A stretch of DNA of 64,000 nt from Photobacterium sp. GJ3 (GCF_018199995.1 NZ_CP073578.1:2542001-2606000); one strand, 5' to 3'. Shown: positions 25,479 to 37,059, counted from the first letter of the stretch. Notes: generated by a model from the sequence alone, not told the origin. Program-made: numbers and translations.

Positions 25479-26060
25479 ATGTCTGATCAAGATGAACTGG
25501 ATCTGTTCCGTGAAATGATGGCTGATGTCGCGCCTCTGGAACAGGACAAAGTGACCCTGGAAAAAAAGCATCACGTCTCTGAAGCTCAGCTTGCCCGTCA
25601 GGTCGCCGCGCAAAGTCTGGCAGACAGCGATCCGGAATATCTGTCGCTGGATTATGCCAACAGGGTCAAACCGGATGATATGCTGGATTTCAAACGCGAC
25701 GGAGTTCAGGATGGCGTGATCCGCAAGCTGAGACTGGGAAAATACGACATTCAGGCCCGGCTTGATTTACACCGCAAAACCCTGAAAGAAGCCAGAGACG
25801 AGGTACTCAGTTTCCTGAAACAGTGTCAGCGAATGGATATTCGCACCGTGCTGATTGTGCACGGCAAAGGCGAACGTTCCAATCCACCTGCCCTGATGAA
25901 AAGCTATGTCGCGACCTGGCTGATACAAATCAGTGATGTGATGGGCTACCACTCTGCACTACGACAGCATGGCGGCAATGGTGCGCTTTATGTGATGCTG
26001 AAAAAAAGCCCGGAGAGAAAGCTGGAAAACAGAGAGCGACACCAGAAACGCCAGAGCTAA
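25479..26060 (+). CDS. smrA: Smr-domain endonuclease SmrA
   Basis: A 193-residue protein with a C-terminal Smr domain (about residues 90-175). The LDLH motif is in QARLDLHRKTLKEARDE, followed by VLIVHGKGERSN (the HGxG motif) and HGGNGALYVMLKK. The N-terminal part DELDLFREMMADVAPLEQDK is the YdaL/SmrA-type leader rather than SmrB. The Smr domain is a DNA/RNA nicking fold; SmrB cuts mRNA at collided ribosomes, while the SmrA role is less clear. I chose ATG 25479; the open frame extends 96 bases further without a ribosome site. Its stop overlaps that of the convergent LysE-family gene by 4 bases. Confidence 0.9.
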   Translation: MSDQDELDLFREMMADVAPLEQDKVTLEKKHHVSEAQLARQVAAQSLADSDPEYLSLDYANRVKPDDMLDFKRDGVQDGVIRKLRLGKYDIQARLDLHRKTLKEARDEVLSFLKQCQRMDIRTVLIVHGKGERSNPPALMKSYVATWLIQISDVMGYHSALRQHGGNGALYVMLKKSPERKLENRERHQKRQS

Positions 26061-26686
26061 AACGCAGGCAATGATGCCTGCCAGATCACCCGCAACGCCA
26101 ACGCCAGCAGCACGATGCCCGATAAACGGTCAATCAACTGTGCACGGTTTCGCAGCGCTTCCAGCACCGCAGGGCGCGATAATACCAGTGCAATCAGGGT
26201 GTACCACAGGCCATCAACCAGCAAAGGGGTGGCAACGATGATCGCGCGATCACTCAACTCACTGCCCACAGCCACAAACTGACTGAACAAAGCCAGAAAA
26301 AACAGGGCCAGCTTCGGATTCAGGATGGAAATCATCAGGCCATCCCGCGCGGCTTCTTTCAGACTGGCAGACTGACCCGCCGCCAGCTTCGCCGCGACGC
26401 CACCCTTGGAGCGCAATGCGTTCCAACCCAGATAGGCCAGATAAGCCGCGCCTGCGTACGTAATCACTTGAAATAACACCGGCGATTGCCTGAGTACGAC
26501 AGCCAGTCCCAGCAAAGTGACCAGCGCATACACCCCGACTCCCAGCGCGTGCGCCCAGGACGTCGCTATCCCATGTAAACGGCCACCGGCCAGACTGTGT
26601 TTAGCCACCACAGCCAGGCTTGGTCCCGGAGACATGGCCCCCAGCATGCATATCATCAGCAACGATAGCCAGATCGATAAAGTCAT
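26057..26686 (-). CDS. LysE/RhtB-family amino-acid exporter
   Basis: A 209-residue inner-membrane protein with about six hydrophobic segments. The N-terminal family signature is CMLGAMSPGPSLAVVAKHSL, where SPGP is the hallmark, and a second conserved stretch is LMISILNPKLALFFLALFSQF. It exports amino acids or related small molecules; the substrate is not identifiable. It is convergent with smrA (4-base overlap) and downstream of ybaK on the same strand, with 42 bases between them, so it may be cotranscribed with ybaK. Confidence 0.93.
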   Translation of the reverse strand: MTLSIWLSLLMICMLGAMSPGPSLAVVAKHSLAGGRLHGIATSWAHALGVGVYALVTLLGLAVVLRQSPVLFQVITYAGAAYLAYLGWNALRSKGGVAAKLAAGQSASLKEAARDGLMISILNPKLALFFLALFSQFVAVGSELSDRAIIVATPLLVDGLWYTLIALVLSRPAVLEALRNRAQLIDRLSGIVLLALALRVIWQASLPAF

Positions 26687-26728
26687 CCGTGTCTCCTGTC
26701 AGGCAAGGGATGAAAAAATGAAACCGCT

Positions 26729-27202
26729 TCAGCGGGCCAGCGGGGCGAGTTCGCCGCCAGTCAGTTGCAACAGGTCGCCTGGTGCCAGCTCAATTTCAAG
26801 GCCGCGACGTCCGGCACTGACACAGATGGTGTCAAACTGCCCGGCCGAGTCATCCAGAAAGGTCGGCAGGCGTTTTTTCTGCCCCAGGGGACTGATCCCG
26901 CCGACAATGTAGCCCGTGGTTTTTTCCGCGATGGCCGGATCCGCCATGTCTGCTTTTTTGGCACCCGCTGCTTTTGCGGCAGCTTTGAGATCCAGCATGC
27001 CAGCGACAGGGACGATTGCCACCGCCAGCTGTTTCGGATCCCCATTACAGGCAAACAGCAGGGTTTTAAAGACTTTCGCCGGATCCTGTCCCAGCACTTC
27101 GGCCGCTTCCATGCCAAAGTTACTGTTATTGGGATCGTGCTGATACTGATGGACTTGATGAGCAATTTTATGTTTTTTAGCCAGATTAATTGCAGGTGTC
27201 AT
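26729..27202 (-). CDS. ybaK: Cys-tRNA(Pro)/Cys-tRNA(Cys) deacylase YbaK
   Basis: A 157-residue protein of the INS/YbaK editing-domain family. It hydrolyses Cys mischarged on tRNA-Pro in trans to prolyl-tRNA synthetase. Visible landmarks are [31 protein letters not shown] and [19 protein letters not shown] start at ATG 27202, immediately preceded by GGAGGAAAGG; the longer frame to 27289 has no ribosome site. It lies between smrA/LysE and ushA, about 2.5 kb from two tRNA-Pro genes, the tRNA it edits. Confidence 0.94.
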   Translation of the reverse strand: MTPAINLAKKHKIAHQVHQYQHDPNNSNFGMEAAEVLGQDPAKVFKTLLFACNGDPKQLAVAIVPVAGMLDLKAAAKAAGAKKADMADPAIAEKTTGYIVGGISPLGQKKRLPTFLDDSAGQFDTICVSAGRRGLEIELAPGDLLQLTGGELAPLAR

Positions 27203-27292
27203 CCTTTCCTCCGACAGATTCATCGGCATCACTATATACCCAAGCGGCCTCACGGCGCCAGAATGAGCAGGAAATCGCTCGCGTCGCACCCA

Positions 27293-27323
27293 TAAAAAAG
27301 CCCACCCGTCGACCGGATGAGCT
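27293..27323 (-). terminator. Terminator of ushA
   Basis: On the minus strand AGCTCATCCG pairs with CGGGTGGGCT (10 bp, two G-T pairs) around a 5-base loop and runs into TTTTTT (plus-strand A run at 27294-27298), 24 bases after the ushA stop. Confidence 0.8.
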
Positions 27324-27346
27324 TTCCCATTCAGGATGATACGCGA

Positions 27347-29014
27347 TCAGCGGTAAACCACTTCACCTTTGGGTTCAAAAGCCTGAACATTGATTGGACG
27401 ATTCGCCTCCAGATAATCTTTCAGCACTTCCGCATCCACAAAGCCTGTATTGACGTAACCGGCATGATTGGTCAGTTTCGGATAGCCATCCCCACCCGCT
27501 GCATTAAAGCTTGGTACGGTGAAACGGTATACCTGACTTGGGTTCAGCGCTTTGCCGCCAATTTTCACATGGTGAACCTGGCCGTCCTGAACTTCCATCG
27601 TCAGACCATAAAACTGCGCGTAAGCACCGGAATCCACCGGTTTGGTTGCCACTACATTCAGATAATCCAGCACTTCAGCACCGGTCATATCGGTATAAGT
27701 GACCATGTTGCCAAACGGCTGAACTTTCAGCACATCTTTATAGGTAATCGCACCCCCCGGAATCGAATCGCGCACACCACCGGAATTCATGACAGCAAAA
27801 TCAGCTTTGGCACGCTGCATGTGTGATGCGGCAATCAAACGCCCCAGATTGGTTTGCTGGAACCGGACCACGTTACGATCCCCTTCCAGCTTGCCGTTCG
27901 ACTCAGAAATCTGAATGTTGAGTTTTGCCTGGCCACGCTCCTGATAAGGGGTCAGGAACGCTTTAACGTCTTCATTCTGAGGGATTTCCTGCGCCACAAA
28001 GACTTTCTGAGAAGAGCCATCGGCCAGCTTAATCTTCTTCTTCAGATTCACCGGAATCAGGTTGTAGCTCACCAGATTCAGTTCACCATTTTTAAACTCG
28101 AAATCCGCACGACCGACGTACTTGCCCCATTCATAGGCCTGAACAATCCAGGTGCCGTTTTGCTGATCCGGCTGACATTCATCACCCGGTGCAAAGTTCG
28201 GCTTTGCCAGATTCTGGCCTTCCATGCACACCGGTTCCTGTGAGTGACCACCTACAATCAGATCCAGATCGCCTTCTTTCAGGAATCGGGCCAGAGCAAC
28301 ATCGCCCGGCGCATTCACGCCATGTTTGCCATTGGCGTAATGACCCATATGGGTTGTCGCAATAATCACATCCGGTTTTTCGTTCGCTTTCAGTTCAGCG
28401 ATCACCTTTTGCGCTTCCGTTTTCGGATCGCGGAACTCGATGCTGCCGATGTACTCGGGGTTACCGATCTTGGCGGTATCTTCAGTTGTCAGACCAATAA
28501 CGGCAATCTTGATCCCTTGCTGTTCAAAAATCTGGTACGGCTGAAACAGGCGTTCGCCTGTTGCCTTGTCATAAATATTGGCAGACAGCATCGGGAAGTT
28601 CGCCCAGCCTTGTTGCTTGCGCAGAACCTCAATTGGATTGTCGAACTCATGGTTACCCACCGCCATGGCATCGTAACCCAGCAGGTTCATGCCTTTGAAA
28701 TCCGGTTCCGCATTTTGCAGGTCGGACTCAGGCACACCGGTATTGATATCCCCGCCGGATAACAGCAGGCTGGTGCCACCTTGCGCGGTTACATCAGTGC
28801 GAAGCTGATCAAGCAGCGTCTTGCGCGCCGCCATTCCATACTCGCCATCGCGGTTTGTCCAGAAGCGGCCATGGTGATCATTGGTATGCAGAATTGTAAA
28901 TTGATAAGTTTGGTCTTGCTGCCAGCCGACAGCCTGCTCCTGACTTGCACACCCCGTCAGTGCCATGAACAGACCTGCAGCTAATGTTGTGCGGGTAAAC
29001 AGTTTTTTTGTCAT
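27347..29014 (-). CDS. ushA: 5'-nucleotidase/UDP-sugar hydrolase, lipoprotein form (UshA/NutA)
   Basis: A 555-residue exported nucleotidase that dephosphorylates extracellular nucleotides for salvage. The N terminus is a lipoprotein signal (LAAGLFMALTGCAS, lipid on Cys22), as in the membrane-bound Vibrio NutA and unlike soluble E. coli UshA. The metallophosphoesterase domain (about 35-360) has FTILHTNDHHGRFW, AVGNHEFDNP, ATTHMGHY and VGGHSQEP. The C-terminal 5'-nucleotidase domain has VMNSGGVRDSIPGG and the substrate-stacking region near residue 500. It is the last gene in the ybaP-ybaK-ushA order, with a terminator downstream. Confidence 0.95.
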   Translation of the reverse strand: MTKKLFTRTTLAAGLFMALTGCASQEQAVGWQQDQTYQFTILHTNDHHGRFWTNRDGEYGMAARKTLLDQLRTDVTAQGGTSLLLSGGDINTGVPESDLQNAEPDFKGMNLLGYDAMAVGNHEFDNPIEVLRKQQGWANFPMLSANIYDKATGERLFQPYQIFEQQGIKIAVIGLTTEDTAKIGNPEYIGSIEFRDPKTEAQKVIAELKANEKPDVIIATTHMGHYANGKHGVNAPGDVALARFLKEGDLDLIVGGHSQEPVCMEGQNLAKPNFAPGDECQPDQQNGTWIVQAYEWGKYVGRADFEFKNGELNLVSYNLIPVNLKKKIKLADGSSQKVFVAQEIPQNEDVKAFLTPYQERGQAKLNIQISESNGKLEGDRNVVRFQQTNLGRLIAASHMQRAKADFAVMNSGGVRDSIPGGAITYKDVLKVQPFGNMVTYTDMTGAEVLDYLNVVATKPVDSGAYAQFYGLTMEVQDGQVHHVKIGGKALNPSQVYRFTVPSFNAAGGDGYPKLTNHAGYVNTGFVDAEVLKDYLEANRPINVQAFEPKGEVVYR

Positions 29015-29627
29015 TTGTCTTCACCTTACGCAGTTTCAAGGTTGCCGCCCCTCCATGGTGGTGGCAGTACCAAAACAGCGCTCAGTGTAAAGGAATCACT
29101 CTTCGCGGTGGCAAGTGATTTCATCAGAGTGTTAGGGTGATCACTATGCAATCGATACCATTTTTTAATTTGAAGGAGATAGCAACAATATTACCCTTTT
29201 CAGGGATGATTTCATCGCGTTTATGAATCGAAATCACACTGCCTCAAGCTTCGCTCTCCGCAAGGTTATCCCAGCGGTTGGCAGAAATAGATAAGCACAA
29301 AATTGTACAAGTCACACATCTATCCGCAACCGTCCTGAAAATCGATGATTATTTGTGCAACTCAAAATTTGTGATTCATTTTTCTCAGGAAATCATCAGG
29401 TGTTTCACATCTTTCTAATGTATTGAATCAGGTGGAGTTATGCTCTGAAAGCACCGAAACATGCCTATGACATCACAACATTAGCCGCATCTAATATTTA
29501 AGTTTGGACATACAAGCGTCGTTTTACTCATTAGAATCTCTGCGTTGTTTCGTCTGTTTGTCACAGCTTTTGTGCAACCTGATGAGAAACACCGCCTATA
29601 GCATCCGTTCCTTCGTCGAGACCTAAA
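29015..29627. other. Intergenic region between divergent ushA and chemoreceptor 1
   Basis: About 610 bases with no ORF. The last 75 bases (from TTTGTCACAGCTTTTGTGCA at 29550) closely match the leader of the second chemoreceptor gene at 33265, so the two genes share a duplicated control region. I see no sigma-28 consensus, no tRNA and no repeat. The ushA promoter should lie near 29020-29120 but is not resolvable by eye. Confidence 0.5.
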
Positions 29628-31511
29628 ATGAAACTGACGCTCAAACAAAAACTCATTGGTGCCAGCTTGTCTGCCGTTGTGGTGATGGCCACCGCGCTGA
29701 CCTGGCTGGCGGCAAGCCAACTTCATGAACAAACTCAAAACAGCATTTTTGACCGGGCGGACAGCCTGAGCAAAACTGCAACCAAAGGGATCAGTGACTG
29801 GATCCATATTCGCAGTAATATTACCGGGGCAATGAAGTCTTATATTGAGGCAGAAGATCCAGTGCCTTATCTGCAGCAAGCACGTGATGCCGGCGGGTTT
29901 GTCCTGACCTATTTCGGAACCCCCTCTGGCAACATGGTTCGTTCAAATCCAGAACGCAACCGTGCAGGTTACGATCCTCGTGTTCGTCCCTGGTATATCA
30001 GTGCTCAGTCTGAAAACAAACCGATCATCAGCGAGGCATATCATGATGCCGTGACCAATGCCCTGTTGGTCACACTGGCCGAGCCTGTGAAGAAAAACGG
30101 TCAACTGATTGCCGTCGTGGGTTCAGATGTTCTGATCGATCAGATGATTTCAGATGTCATCAGCCTGGATGTCGGTGAAAATGCTTATGCGATGTTGCTC
30201 AATACTCAGGACAACACATTCTTAGCACATCCCAACAAGTCGTTACTGCTGAAATCCATCAACGAATACGATTCAGCTTTAAATATGAGTATCATTCATC
30301 AGGCCGTCAGCACCCGGACCCTTGTGAATGAAACCATCAAAGGAAAAGAGAAGCTGCTCTACTTTACCGAAGTTCCCGGCACACCGTGGATTTTAGGTCT
30401 GGAATTGGACAAGGCGACGGAAGAAGCCAGCCAGAGCGAGCTGCTGACCCGGCTGATCCTTGCTTCAATCTTGATTACGCTGGCTGTACTGGCTGCGGTG
30501 GCCTGGCTGGTCGGTTACCTGTTCCGCGATTTGGGCCGGGTGTCTGAAGCGCTGGCGGAAATTGCCACCGGTGAAGGCGATCTGACCCAGCGCCTGGAGC
30601 CACGCAGCGATGATGAAGTCGGCCAACTGGCCCACAACTTCAACCGTTTTGTCGGTAACATGCACGGCATGGTGATGCGCCTGCGAGATGTCTCCCAGTC
30701 CCTGAATTCTCAGGCACATCAAACCGCTTCTCAGGCGGAAGAGCGCAGCACCCGCATCCGCCACCAGCAGGATGAAATCAATATGGTCGCCACGGCTATC
30801 AATGAAATGGCGGCCGCAACGCAGGAAATTTCCGGCAATGCCGATAACACCGCCCGCACGTCCACAGAAACTGTGCAAGCGGCGGAAGATGGTGCCGCAC
30901 AGGTCGAACAGAGCCAGCATTCCACCACCAGTCTGGCCGGAGAAGTACAAACGGCAACCGGTGTGATTGGCGAGCTGAATCATCATGCGCAGAGCATCAA
31001 CACCATTTTGTCGACCATTCAGAATATTGCAGAGCAGACCAACCTGCTGGCACTGAATGCGGCCATTGAGGCGGCCCGTGCCGGTGAACAGGGGCGTGGT
31101 TTTGCCGTGGTGGCCGATGAAGTGCGTGTGCTGAGCCAGCGCACTCATGCGTCCACGCAAGAAATTCAGCAGATGATTGAAACCCTGCAGCAGACGACAA
31201 GTCGTGCCGTCGGGATCATGGATGACAGCCGCCGTCTGGCGGAAACCAGTGTGGATGATGCCAACTCGGCTTCAGCCAGCCTGACTCAGATCATTTCTGC
31301 CATCACCAATATCAGTGATATGGCGACGCAGATTGCGTCGGCGGCGGAAGAGCAGTCTTCTGTAACTTCGGAGATCACCCGCAATACCGAAGGGATCCGG
31401 GATGTATCGAATGAGCTGGCGCAGGAAGCAACTGAAGCAGCCCAGCAGGCGGCGCAGTTGTCTGAACTGTCGCACGAACTGCAACAGGAAATCAGCCGAT
31501 TCAAGCTCTGA
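29628..31511 (+). CDS. Methyl-accepting chemotaxis protein 1, dCache-HAMP type
   Basis: A 627-residue chemoreceptor. It has TM1 (about 10-30), a periplasmic dCache domain (about 35-265), TM2 (about 275-300), a HAMP domain ([20 protein letters not shown] onward) and a cytoplasmic signalling coiled coil with the invariant tip [20 protein letters not shown]. The sensor contains [12 protein letters not shown] and [11 protein letters not shown], resembling the aromatic and Arg residues of amino-acid-binding dCache domains; ligand type is inference. No CheR-tethering NWETF-like tail is present. It is a paralogue of the gene at 33334; the HAMP and signalling parts are nearly identical at DNA level, while the sensor is diverged. 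Confidence 0.95.
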   Translation: MKLTLKQKLIGASLSAVVVMATALTWLAASQLHEQTQNSIFDRADSLSKTATKGISDWIHIRSNITGAMKSYIEAEDPVPYLQQARDAGGFVLTYFGTPSGNMVRSNPERNRAGYDPRVRPWYISAQSENKPIISEAYHDAVTNALLVTLAEPVKKNGQLIAVVGSDVLIDQMISDVISLDVGENAYAMLLNTQDNTFLAHPNKSLLLKSINEYDSALNMSIIHQAVSTRTLVNETIKGKEKLLYFTEVPGTPWILGLELDKATEEASQSELLTRLILASILITLAVLAAVAWLVGYLFRDLGRVSEALAEIATGEGDLTQRLEPRSDDEVGQLAHNFNRFVGNMHGMVMRLRDVSQSLNSQAHQTASQAEERSTRIRHQQDEINMVATAINEMAAATQEISGNADNTARTSTETVQAAEDGAAQVEQSQHSTTSLAGEVQTATGVIGELNHHAQSINTILSTIQNIAEQTNLLALNAAIEAARAGEQGRGFAVVADEVRVLSQRTHASTQEIQQMIETLQQTTSRAVGIMDDSRRLAETSVDDANSASASLTQIISAITNISDMATQIASAAEEQSSVTSEITRNTEGIRDVSNELAQEATEAAQQAAQLSELSHELQQEISRFKL

Positions 31512-31556
31512 TTTCTGCCCTCGACGGCCAGTATTACGGATGATTCTGAACGTTTT

Positions 31557-31587
31557 GCAAAAACACCCCATATCGGGGTGTTTTTTT
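31557..31587. terminator. Bidirectional terminator between chemoreceptor 1 and nhaC-like gene
   Basis: A 9-bp stem (AAACACCCC at 31561-31569, GGGGTGTTT at 31575-31583) with A-rich sequence on the left and a T tract on the right, so it works for both convergent genes. Confidence 0.88.
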
Positions 31588-31605
31588 ATGCCGGGTGATT
31601 CCGGC

Positions 31606-32970
31606 TTATGCTGTCGCGGCCATTCGCTGCTGATGCTTCACAAACACAGCAATCAAAGCGCTGGCTGCCAGGAAGAAGCAGTAATAAGAATGACTCACCA
31701 CCGTCAGCGGTGACAACCCGAACACAGAGCCTAACAACAGCCCCTGTGCCCCATAGGGCAGGATTCCCTGAATCACGCAGGAGAAAATATCCAGCAGGCT
31801 CGCAGAACGACGCGGCGTGACGCTGTTTTGCTCCGCCAGCTCACGGGCAACGCTCCCGGCAACAATAATGGCGACCGTGTTATTTGCCGTACAGACATTG
31901 GTCAGGCTGACCAGGCCAGCGATGCCCAATTCACTGGCTCGCTGCGATGGCTCTCCGCCGTTGTTCTTGCTGAAAGCCCCAATCAGCTTGTTCATCAGTC
32001 GGGTCAGAAACGCCAGACCACCCTGACGACGCATCAGTTCCCCCAGCCCGCCAATCAGCATAGACAGCAGGAAAATTTCCTGCATATTGCCGAATCCGGC
32101 ATAGATATCCTGCCCCCAGTTTGCCAGACCGTAATCGGACACCGAGAGTAATCCAACGCCCCCCGCCAGAATGAGTCCAAGGCTGAGCACCACAAACACA
32201 TTCAGACCCGCGACAGCCAGAACCAGAATGGTCAGATACGGCATGACTTTCAGCCATTCAATGCGAGTAACCGTCGGCACTTCAGAAGGAGCTGAGTGAA
32301 ACAGGAATAACAGAATCGCTGCTATCGCAGCCGGTATCGCAATGGCAATGTTCTCACGGAACTTGTCGCGCATTGCACATCCCTGCGAGCGCGTGGCTGC
32401 AATCGTGGTATCCGAGATGATCGACAGGTTATCGCCAAACATGGCGCCGCTCAGGACTACACCAGCCGTCAGGGCTTTATCCAACCCCGCGACTTCTGCA
32501 ATCCCCAGTGCGACAGGGCCAACCGCCGCTATGGTTCCCATTGATGTCCCCATCGCCGTTGCAATAAAGGCCGCAATCACGAAAATCCCAGGCAGAATCA
32601 GACTGGCGGGTAACAGCGAAAGGCCCAGGTTTACCGTTGCATCCACACCGCCGGTGGCTTTGGCCACAGCGGCAAACGCACCCGCCAGCAGATAAATCAT
32701 GCACATGGCAATGATGTCGCTGTGCCCGACTCCACGCATAAAACTTTCAATGCTCTGATTCAGCTTGTCTTTACTCAGCAAAATGGCCAGCAACACAGCC
32801 GGTAAAGCGGCAACCGGCGCAGGCAACTGATAAAAAGCAAAGTCAATACCCTGCCAGGTCAGATAACTCCCGACACCGATAAACAAAGCCAGAAAAACGG
32901 CCAGTGGCAATAACGCCAGCGCAGACGGTTTGATGGGGGCAGAAGAGGATTGTGTGTGGTCGTACGACAT
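31606..32970 (-). CDS. NhaC-family Na+/H+ antiporter-like membrane protein
   Basis: A 454-residue inner-membrane protein with 11-13 hydrophobic segments. Family landmarks are MGTSMGTIAAVGPVALGIAE, GVVLSGAMFGDNLSIISDTT, CTANNTVAIIVAGSVARELA and GILPYGAQGLLLG. NhaC proteins exchange Na+ for H+ (or act as amino-acid/Na+ related antiporters) and suit a marine organism. It lies on the opposite strand between two duplicated chemoreceptor genes. A symmetric terminator separates it from the first receptor. Exchange specificity is inferred from family only. Confidence 0.92.
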   Translation of the reverse strand: MSYDHTQSSSAPIKPSALALLPLAVFLALFIGVGSYLTWQGIDFAFYQLPAPVAALPAVLLAILLSKDKLNQSIESFMRGVGHSDIIAMCMIYLLAGAFAAVAKATGGVDATVNLGLSLLPASLILPGIFVIAAFIATAMGTSMGTIAAVGPVALGIAEVAGLDKALTAGVVLSGAMFGDNLSIISDTTIAATRSQGCAMRDKFRENIAIAIPAAIAAILLFLFHSAPSEVPTVTRIEWLKVMPYLTILVLAVAGLNVFVVLSLGLILAGGVGLLSVSDYGLANWGQDIYAGFGNMQEIFLLSMLIGGLGELMRRQGGLAFLTRLMNKLIGAFSKNNGGEPSQRASELGIAGLVSLTNVCTANNTVAIIVAGSVARELAEQNSVTPRRSASLLDIFSCVIQGILPYGAQGLLLGSVFGLSPLTVVSHSYYCFFLAASALIAVFVKHQQRMAATA

Positions 32971-33333
32971 AATGACTACAGGGTATACTGATAAATGGGT
33001 CGCCTAGACTAATTGCTGCACTCACACGTGTCAACTTCTAGACGTCTAAACATCCATATGCATGGCATTGAAATTCACGCCGCCAAATTAACTTTTATGC
33101 ATATCCCTCCGCATATATACAATACGCTGAATATCTGGCCGATTGACAGGAATGACAAATTTTTATCCTATTACTGTCAATTATCAGTCAGATCAAATCC
33201 TTAAATTTACATATACAACAGTCGTATAGCTATATAGAATTCTCAGGATTCTTTTTCTCCATTTGTCACATTTTTTGTGCAACAAATGAGAAAGCATCGA
33301 TTTCAGCTTCCGTTCCATCCATCGAGACTCATC
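32971..33333. other. Intergenic region between divergent nhaC-like gene and chemoreceptor 2
   Basis: About 360 AT-rich bases without a credible gene. The right end (33264-33333) repeats the leader seen before chemoreceptor 1: TTTGTCACA, then TTTTGTGCAAC, ATGAGAAA and TCCGTTCC in the same order. The short frame at 33013-33204 has no family resemblance or ribosome site. Confidence 0.5.
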
Positions 33334-35217
33334 ATGAAACTGACCCTAAAGCAAAAACTCATAGGTGCCAGCTTATCTGCCGTCGTGGTTATGGCAACCG
33401 CGCTGACCTGGCTGGCCGCGAACCAACTTTATCAGCAAACACAAAACAGTATTTTCAGCCGAGCAGACAGCCTGAGCAAAACAGCAACCGCAGGGATCAG
33501 CGACTGGGTAGAAATTCGCCGTGGCGTCACCAGCGCGATTAAACCCTATCTGGATACTGACGCGCCCGTGCCGCACCTTCAGCAAGCGCGAAACTCTGCT
33601 GGCTTTGATGAAATCTATTTCGGAACAGCGGAAGGCCGCATGGTACGTTCCTACCCGGAACGAAACCGTGCCGGATACGATCCCCGTCAGCGTCCGTGGT
33701 ATATCGATGCACAAAAAGCCAACAAACCTATTATTACCACGGCTTACCGCGATGCCATTACCAATGCACTTTTGGTCACGCTTGCTGAACCGGTAAGCAA
33801 AAACGGGCGATTAACTGCTGTGATCGGCTCTGACGTTCTGATTGATCAACTGATTTCCGATGTGATCAGTCTGGATGCCGGCAAGAACGCGGAAGCCATG
33901 CTGATCAACACTCAGGACAACACGTTTCTGGCGCACCGCAATCAGTCTCTGCTGCTCAAACCAATCAGTGAATATGATGCTGCGCTCAGTATGAGCGTGA
34001 TTCAAAAAGCTGTCAGCACCCGAACGCTTGTGAATGAAACCATTCAGGGGAAAGCCAAGCTGCTGTACTTCACAGAAGTGCCCGGTACACCATGGATTCT
34101 TGGGCTGGAAATGGACAAAGCGACAGAAGAAGCCAGCCAGAGCGAACTGCTGACCCGGCTCATCCTGACCTCAATCGTAATTACGCTGGCCGTGCTGGCC
34201 GCGGTGGCCTGGCTGGTCGGTTACCTGTTCCGCGATTTGGGCCGAGTGTCTGAAGCACTGGCTGAAATTGCTACCGGTGAGGGCGATCTGACCCAGCGTC
34301 TGGAGCCACGCAGCGATGATGAAGTCGGTCAGCTGGCCCACAACTTCAACCGTTTTGTCGGCAACATGCATGGCATGGTGTTGCGCCTGCGGGATGTCTC
34401 TCAGTCGCTCAGTTCTCAGGCGCACCAGACCGCTTCTCAGGCGGAAGAGCGCAGCACCCGCATCCGCCACCAGCAGGATGAAATCAACATGGTGGCCACA
34501 GCCATCAATGAAATGGCGGCAGCCACACAGGAAATTGCTGGCAATGCCGACAATACTGCCCGCACTTCAACAGATACCGTGAAAGCGGCCGAACATGGTG
34601 CGGAGCAGGTTGAACAGAGTCAGTCGTCAACAACCAGTCTGGCCGGTGAAGTGGAAACCGCAACGGATGTCATCAGCGAGCTGAATCATCACGCGCAAAG
34701 TATCACCACCATTCTGTCGACCATTCAGAATATCGCAGAGCAGACCAACCTGCTGGCACTGAATGCGGCGATTGAAGCGGCCCGTGCCGGTGAACAGGGT
34801 CGTGGTTTTGCCGTGGTGGCCGATGAAGTACGTGTGCTGAGCCAGCGCACTCATGCATCGACGCAGGAAATTCAGCAGATGATTGAAACCCTGCAGCAGA
34901 CCACAGGCCGTGCCGTAGGCATTATGGATGACAGCCGCCGTCTGGCGGAGACCAGTGTGGATGATGCCAACTCAGCTTCAGCCAGCCTGACTCAGATCAT
35001 TTCTGCCATCACCAATATCAGCGATATGGCGACGCAGATTGCGTCGGCGGCGGAAGAACAGTCTTCTGTGACGTCAGAGATCACCCGCAATACTGAAGGG
35101 ATCCGGGATGTCTCGAATGAGCTGGCGCAGGAAGCCGGTGAAGCAGCCCAACAGGCCGCGCAGTTGTCTGATCTGTCTCACGAACTGCAACAGGAAATCA
35201 GCCGATTTAAACTGTAA
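33334..35217 (+). CDS. Methyl-accepting chemotaxis protein 2, dCache-HAMP type
   Basis: A 627-residue receptor, the same length and domain order as its paralogue at 29628. I start at ATG 33334 ([20 protein letters not shown]), matching the paralogue; the frame extends upstream to 33277 but lacks support. The periplasmic dCache domain differs at scattered positions (for example [26 protein letters not shown]), whereas HAMP and the signalling tip [20 protein letters not shown] are essentially the same. This pattern suggests duplication followed by ligand-domain drift, or gene conversion of the 3' half. It probably recognises related but not identical ligands. Confidence 0.95.
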   Translation: MKLTLKQKLIGASLSAVVVMATALTWLAANQLYQQTQNSIFSRADSLSKTATAGISDWVEIRRGVTSAIKPYLDTDAPVPHLQQARNSAGFDEIYFGTAEGRMVRSYPERNRAGYDPRQRPWYIDAQKANKPIITTAYRDAITNALLVTLAEPVSKNGRLTAVIGSDVLIDQLISDVISLDAGKNAEAMLINTQDNTFLAHRNQSLLLKPISEYDAALSMSVIQKAVSTRTLVNETIQGKAKLLYFTEVPGTPWILGLEMDKATEEASQSELLTRLILTSIVITLAVLAAVAWLVGYLFRDLGRVSEALAEIATGEGDLTQRLEPRSDDEVGQLAHNFNRFVGNMHGMVLRLRDVSQSLSSQAHQTASQAEERSTRIRHQQDEINMVATAINEMAAATQEIAGNADNTARTSTDTVKAAEHGAEQVEQSQSSTTSLAGEVETATDVISELNHHAQSITTILSTIQNIAEQTNLLALNAAIEAARAGEQGRGFAVVADEVRVLSQRTHASTQEIQQMIETLQQTTGRAVGIMDDSRRLAETSVDDANSASASLTQIISAITNISDMATQIASAAEEQSSVTSEITRNTEGIRDVSNELAQEAGEAAQQAAQLSDLSHELQQEISRFKL

Positions 35218-35261
35218 TGCCACAAGGCCGGTCAGTCACCGGCTTTCTGAACACAAAATAG

Positions 35262-35293
35262 AAAGGGGTGTCGTCAGACACCCCTTTTGTTTT
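35262..35293. terminator. Terminator between chemoreceptor 2 and kdsA
   Basis: An 11-bp stem (AAAGGGGTGTC at 35262-35272, GACACCCCTTT at 35277-35287) with a 4-base loop and TTTTGTTTTT after it. It can also serve the convergent kdsA. A smaller GCCGG/CCGGC stem precedes it. Confidence 0.85.
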
Positions 35294-35346
35294 TCTTGGC
35301 TTCACCTGTGTTTCAAGCGCGATTCGCACATGAAATTTGGGGCGAT

Positions 35347-36243
<897 letters not shown>

Positions 36244-37059
36244 TTAGTGAAGCACCGGTGCCTGCGCATTCAATACTTTTACCTGAAGCTTCAACAGTTC
36301 CGCTGCGGGATCTTCCGGACACTGCTCAATGAAATAGCTGTAGTCCATCGCTGCGGCATGGCTGCATTCCAGTTGCTGATAAATATAGCCCCGATCACGG
36401 ATTTCATGCGGATCACCAGGACGCAGCAGTAATGCCAGATCGCTGCAGCGCAGTGCATCGGCGTACTGTTCTTCACGCAGCAGCGCGCTTTTCAGCACCG
36501 TCAGCCAGCGAGCCAGCACATCGGTGTGGCTGGTCGGCGTCAGATAACTGTCGCGCCATGGCGCCAGCGGGCCTTTGTGGCCTTTCAGCCAGGACCCCAA
36601 GGTTTGCTGGCTCACGAACTCACCATCAAACGGATTGATGAACTGAACCGGTGCATCCGGCCAGTCGACACGCAAAATATACTGGGTCGGAAAAGCCACA
36701 CCGGACACCGGCAATTCCAGATGCTGCGCAACATACATCAGCACTGCGCCCAGACTCACCGGAATGCCTTTACGACGTTCCAGAACCTTGTCGAGATAGG
36801 CATTTTCTGCCGCGTAATACTGATTGCGGTCCCCGCAAAAGCCCCATTCGTGATAGAAAAGGCGGATCAGCCCTTCCAAACGCAAATGCGGGTTGGTTTC
36901 CGTCATCAAAGCCGCTTCAGCTTCCTGAACCAGCTTATCCAGTTGCAGGCGAACCCACTGAGACGGAAAACCCGGCTCCAGATCCATCATGATATCGATG
37001 GCACCATCCACCAGCGTAATGGCTTCGTAATTGCGGCTGCTTACTTCAGTAAAGTGCAT
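36244..37059 (-). CDS. sirB1: SirB1 family protein (transglutaminase-like/TPR)
   Basis: A 271-residue protein of the SirB1 (YchA) family. The core contains RLFYHEWGFCGDRNQYYAAEN and LDKVLERRKGIPVSLGAVLM, which form the SirB1 N-terminal transglutaminase-like fold, then a C-terminal TPR segment (LALLRPGDPHEIRDRGYIYQ). Its biochemical function is unknown; the name reflects an early regulatory phenotype. It lies between sirB2 and kdsA in the conserved order, 5 bases from sirB2. Confidence 0.93.
   Translation of the reverse strand: MHFTEVSSRNYEAITLVDGAIDIMMDLEPGFPSQWVRLQLDKLVQEAEAALMTETNPHLRLEGLIRLFYHEWGFCGDRNQYYAAENAYLDKVLERRKGIPVSLGAVLMYVAQHLELPVSGVAFPTQYILRVDWPDAPVQFINPFDGEFVSQQTLGSWLKGHKGPLAPWRDSYLTPTSHTDVLARWLTVLKSALLREEQYADALRCSDLALLLRPGDPHEIRDRGYIYQQLECSHAAAMDYSYFIEQCPEDPAAELLKLQVKVLNAQAPVLH

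Noticed and set aside
26765..27295. A 176-residue plus-strand open frame
   Set aside because: Antisense to ybaK, which has clear family motifs and a strong ribosome site.
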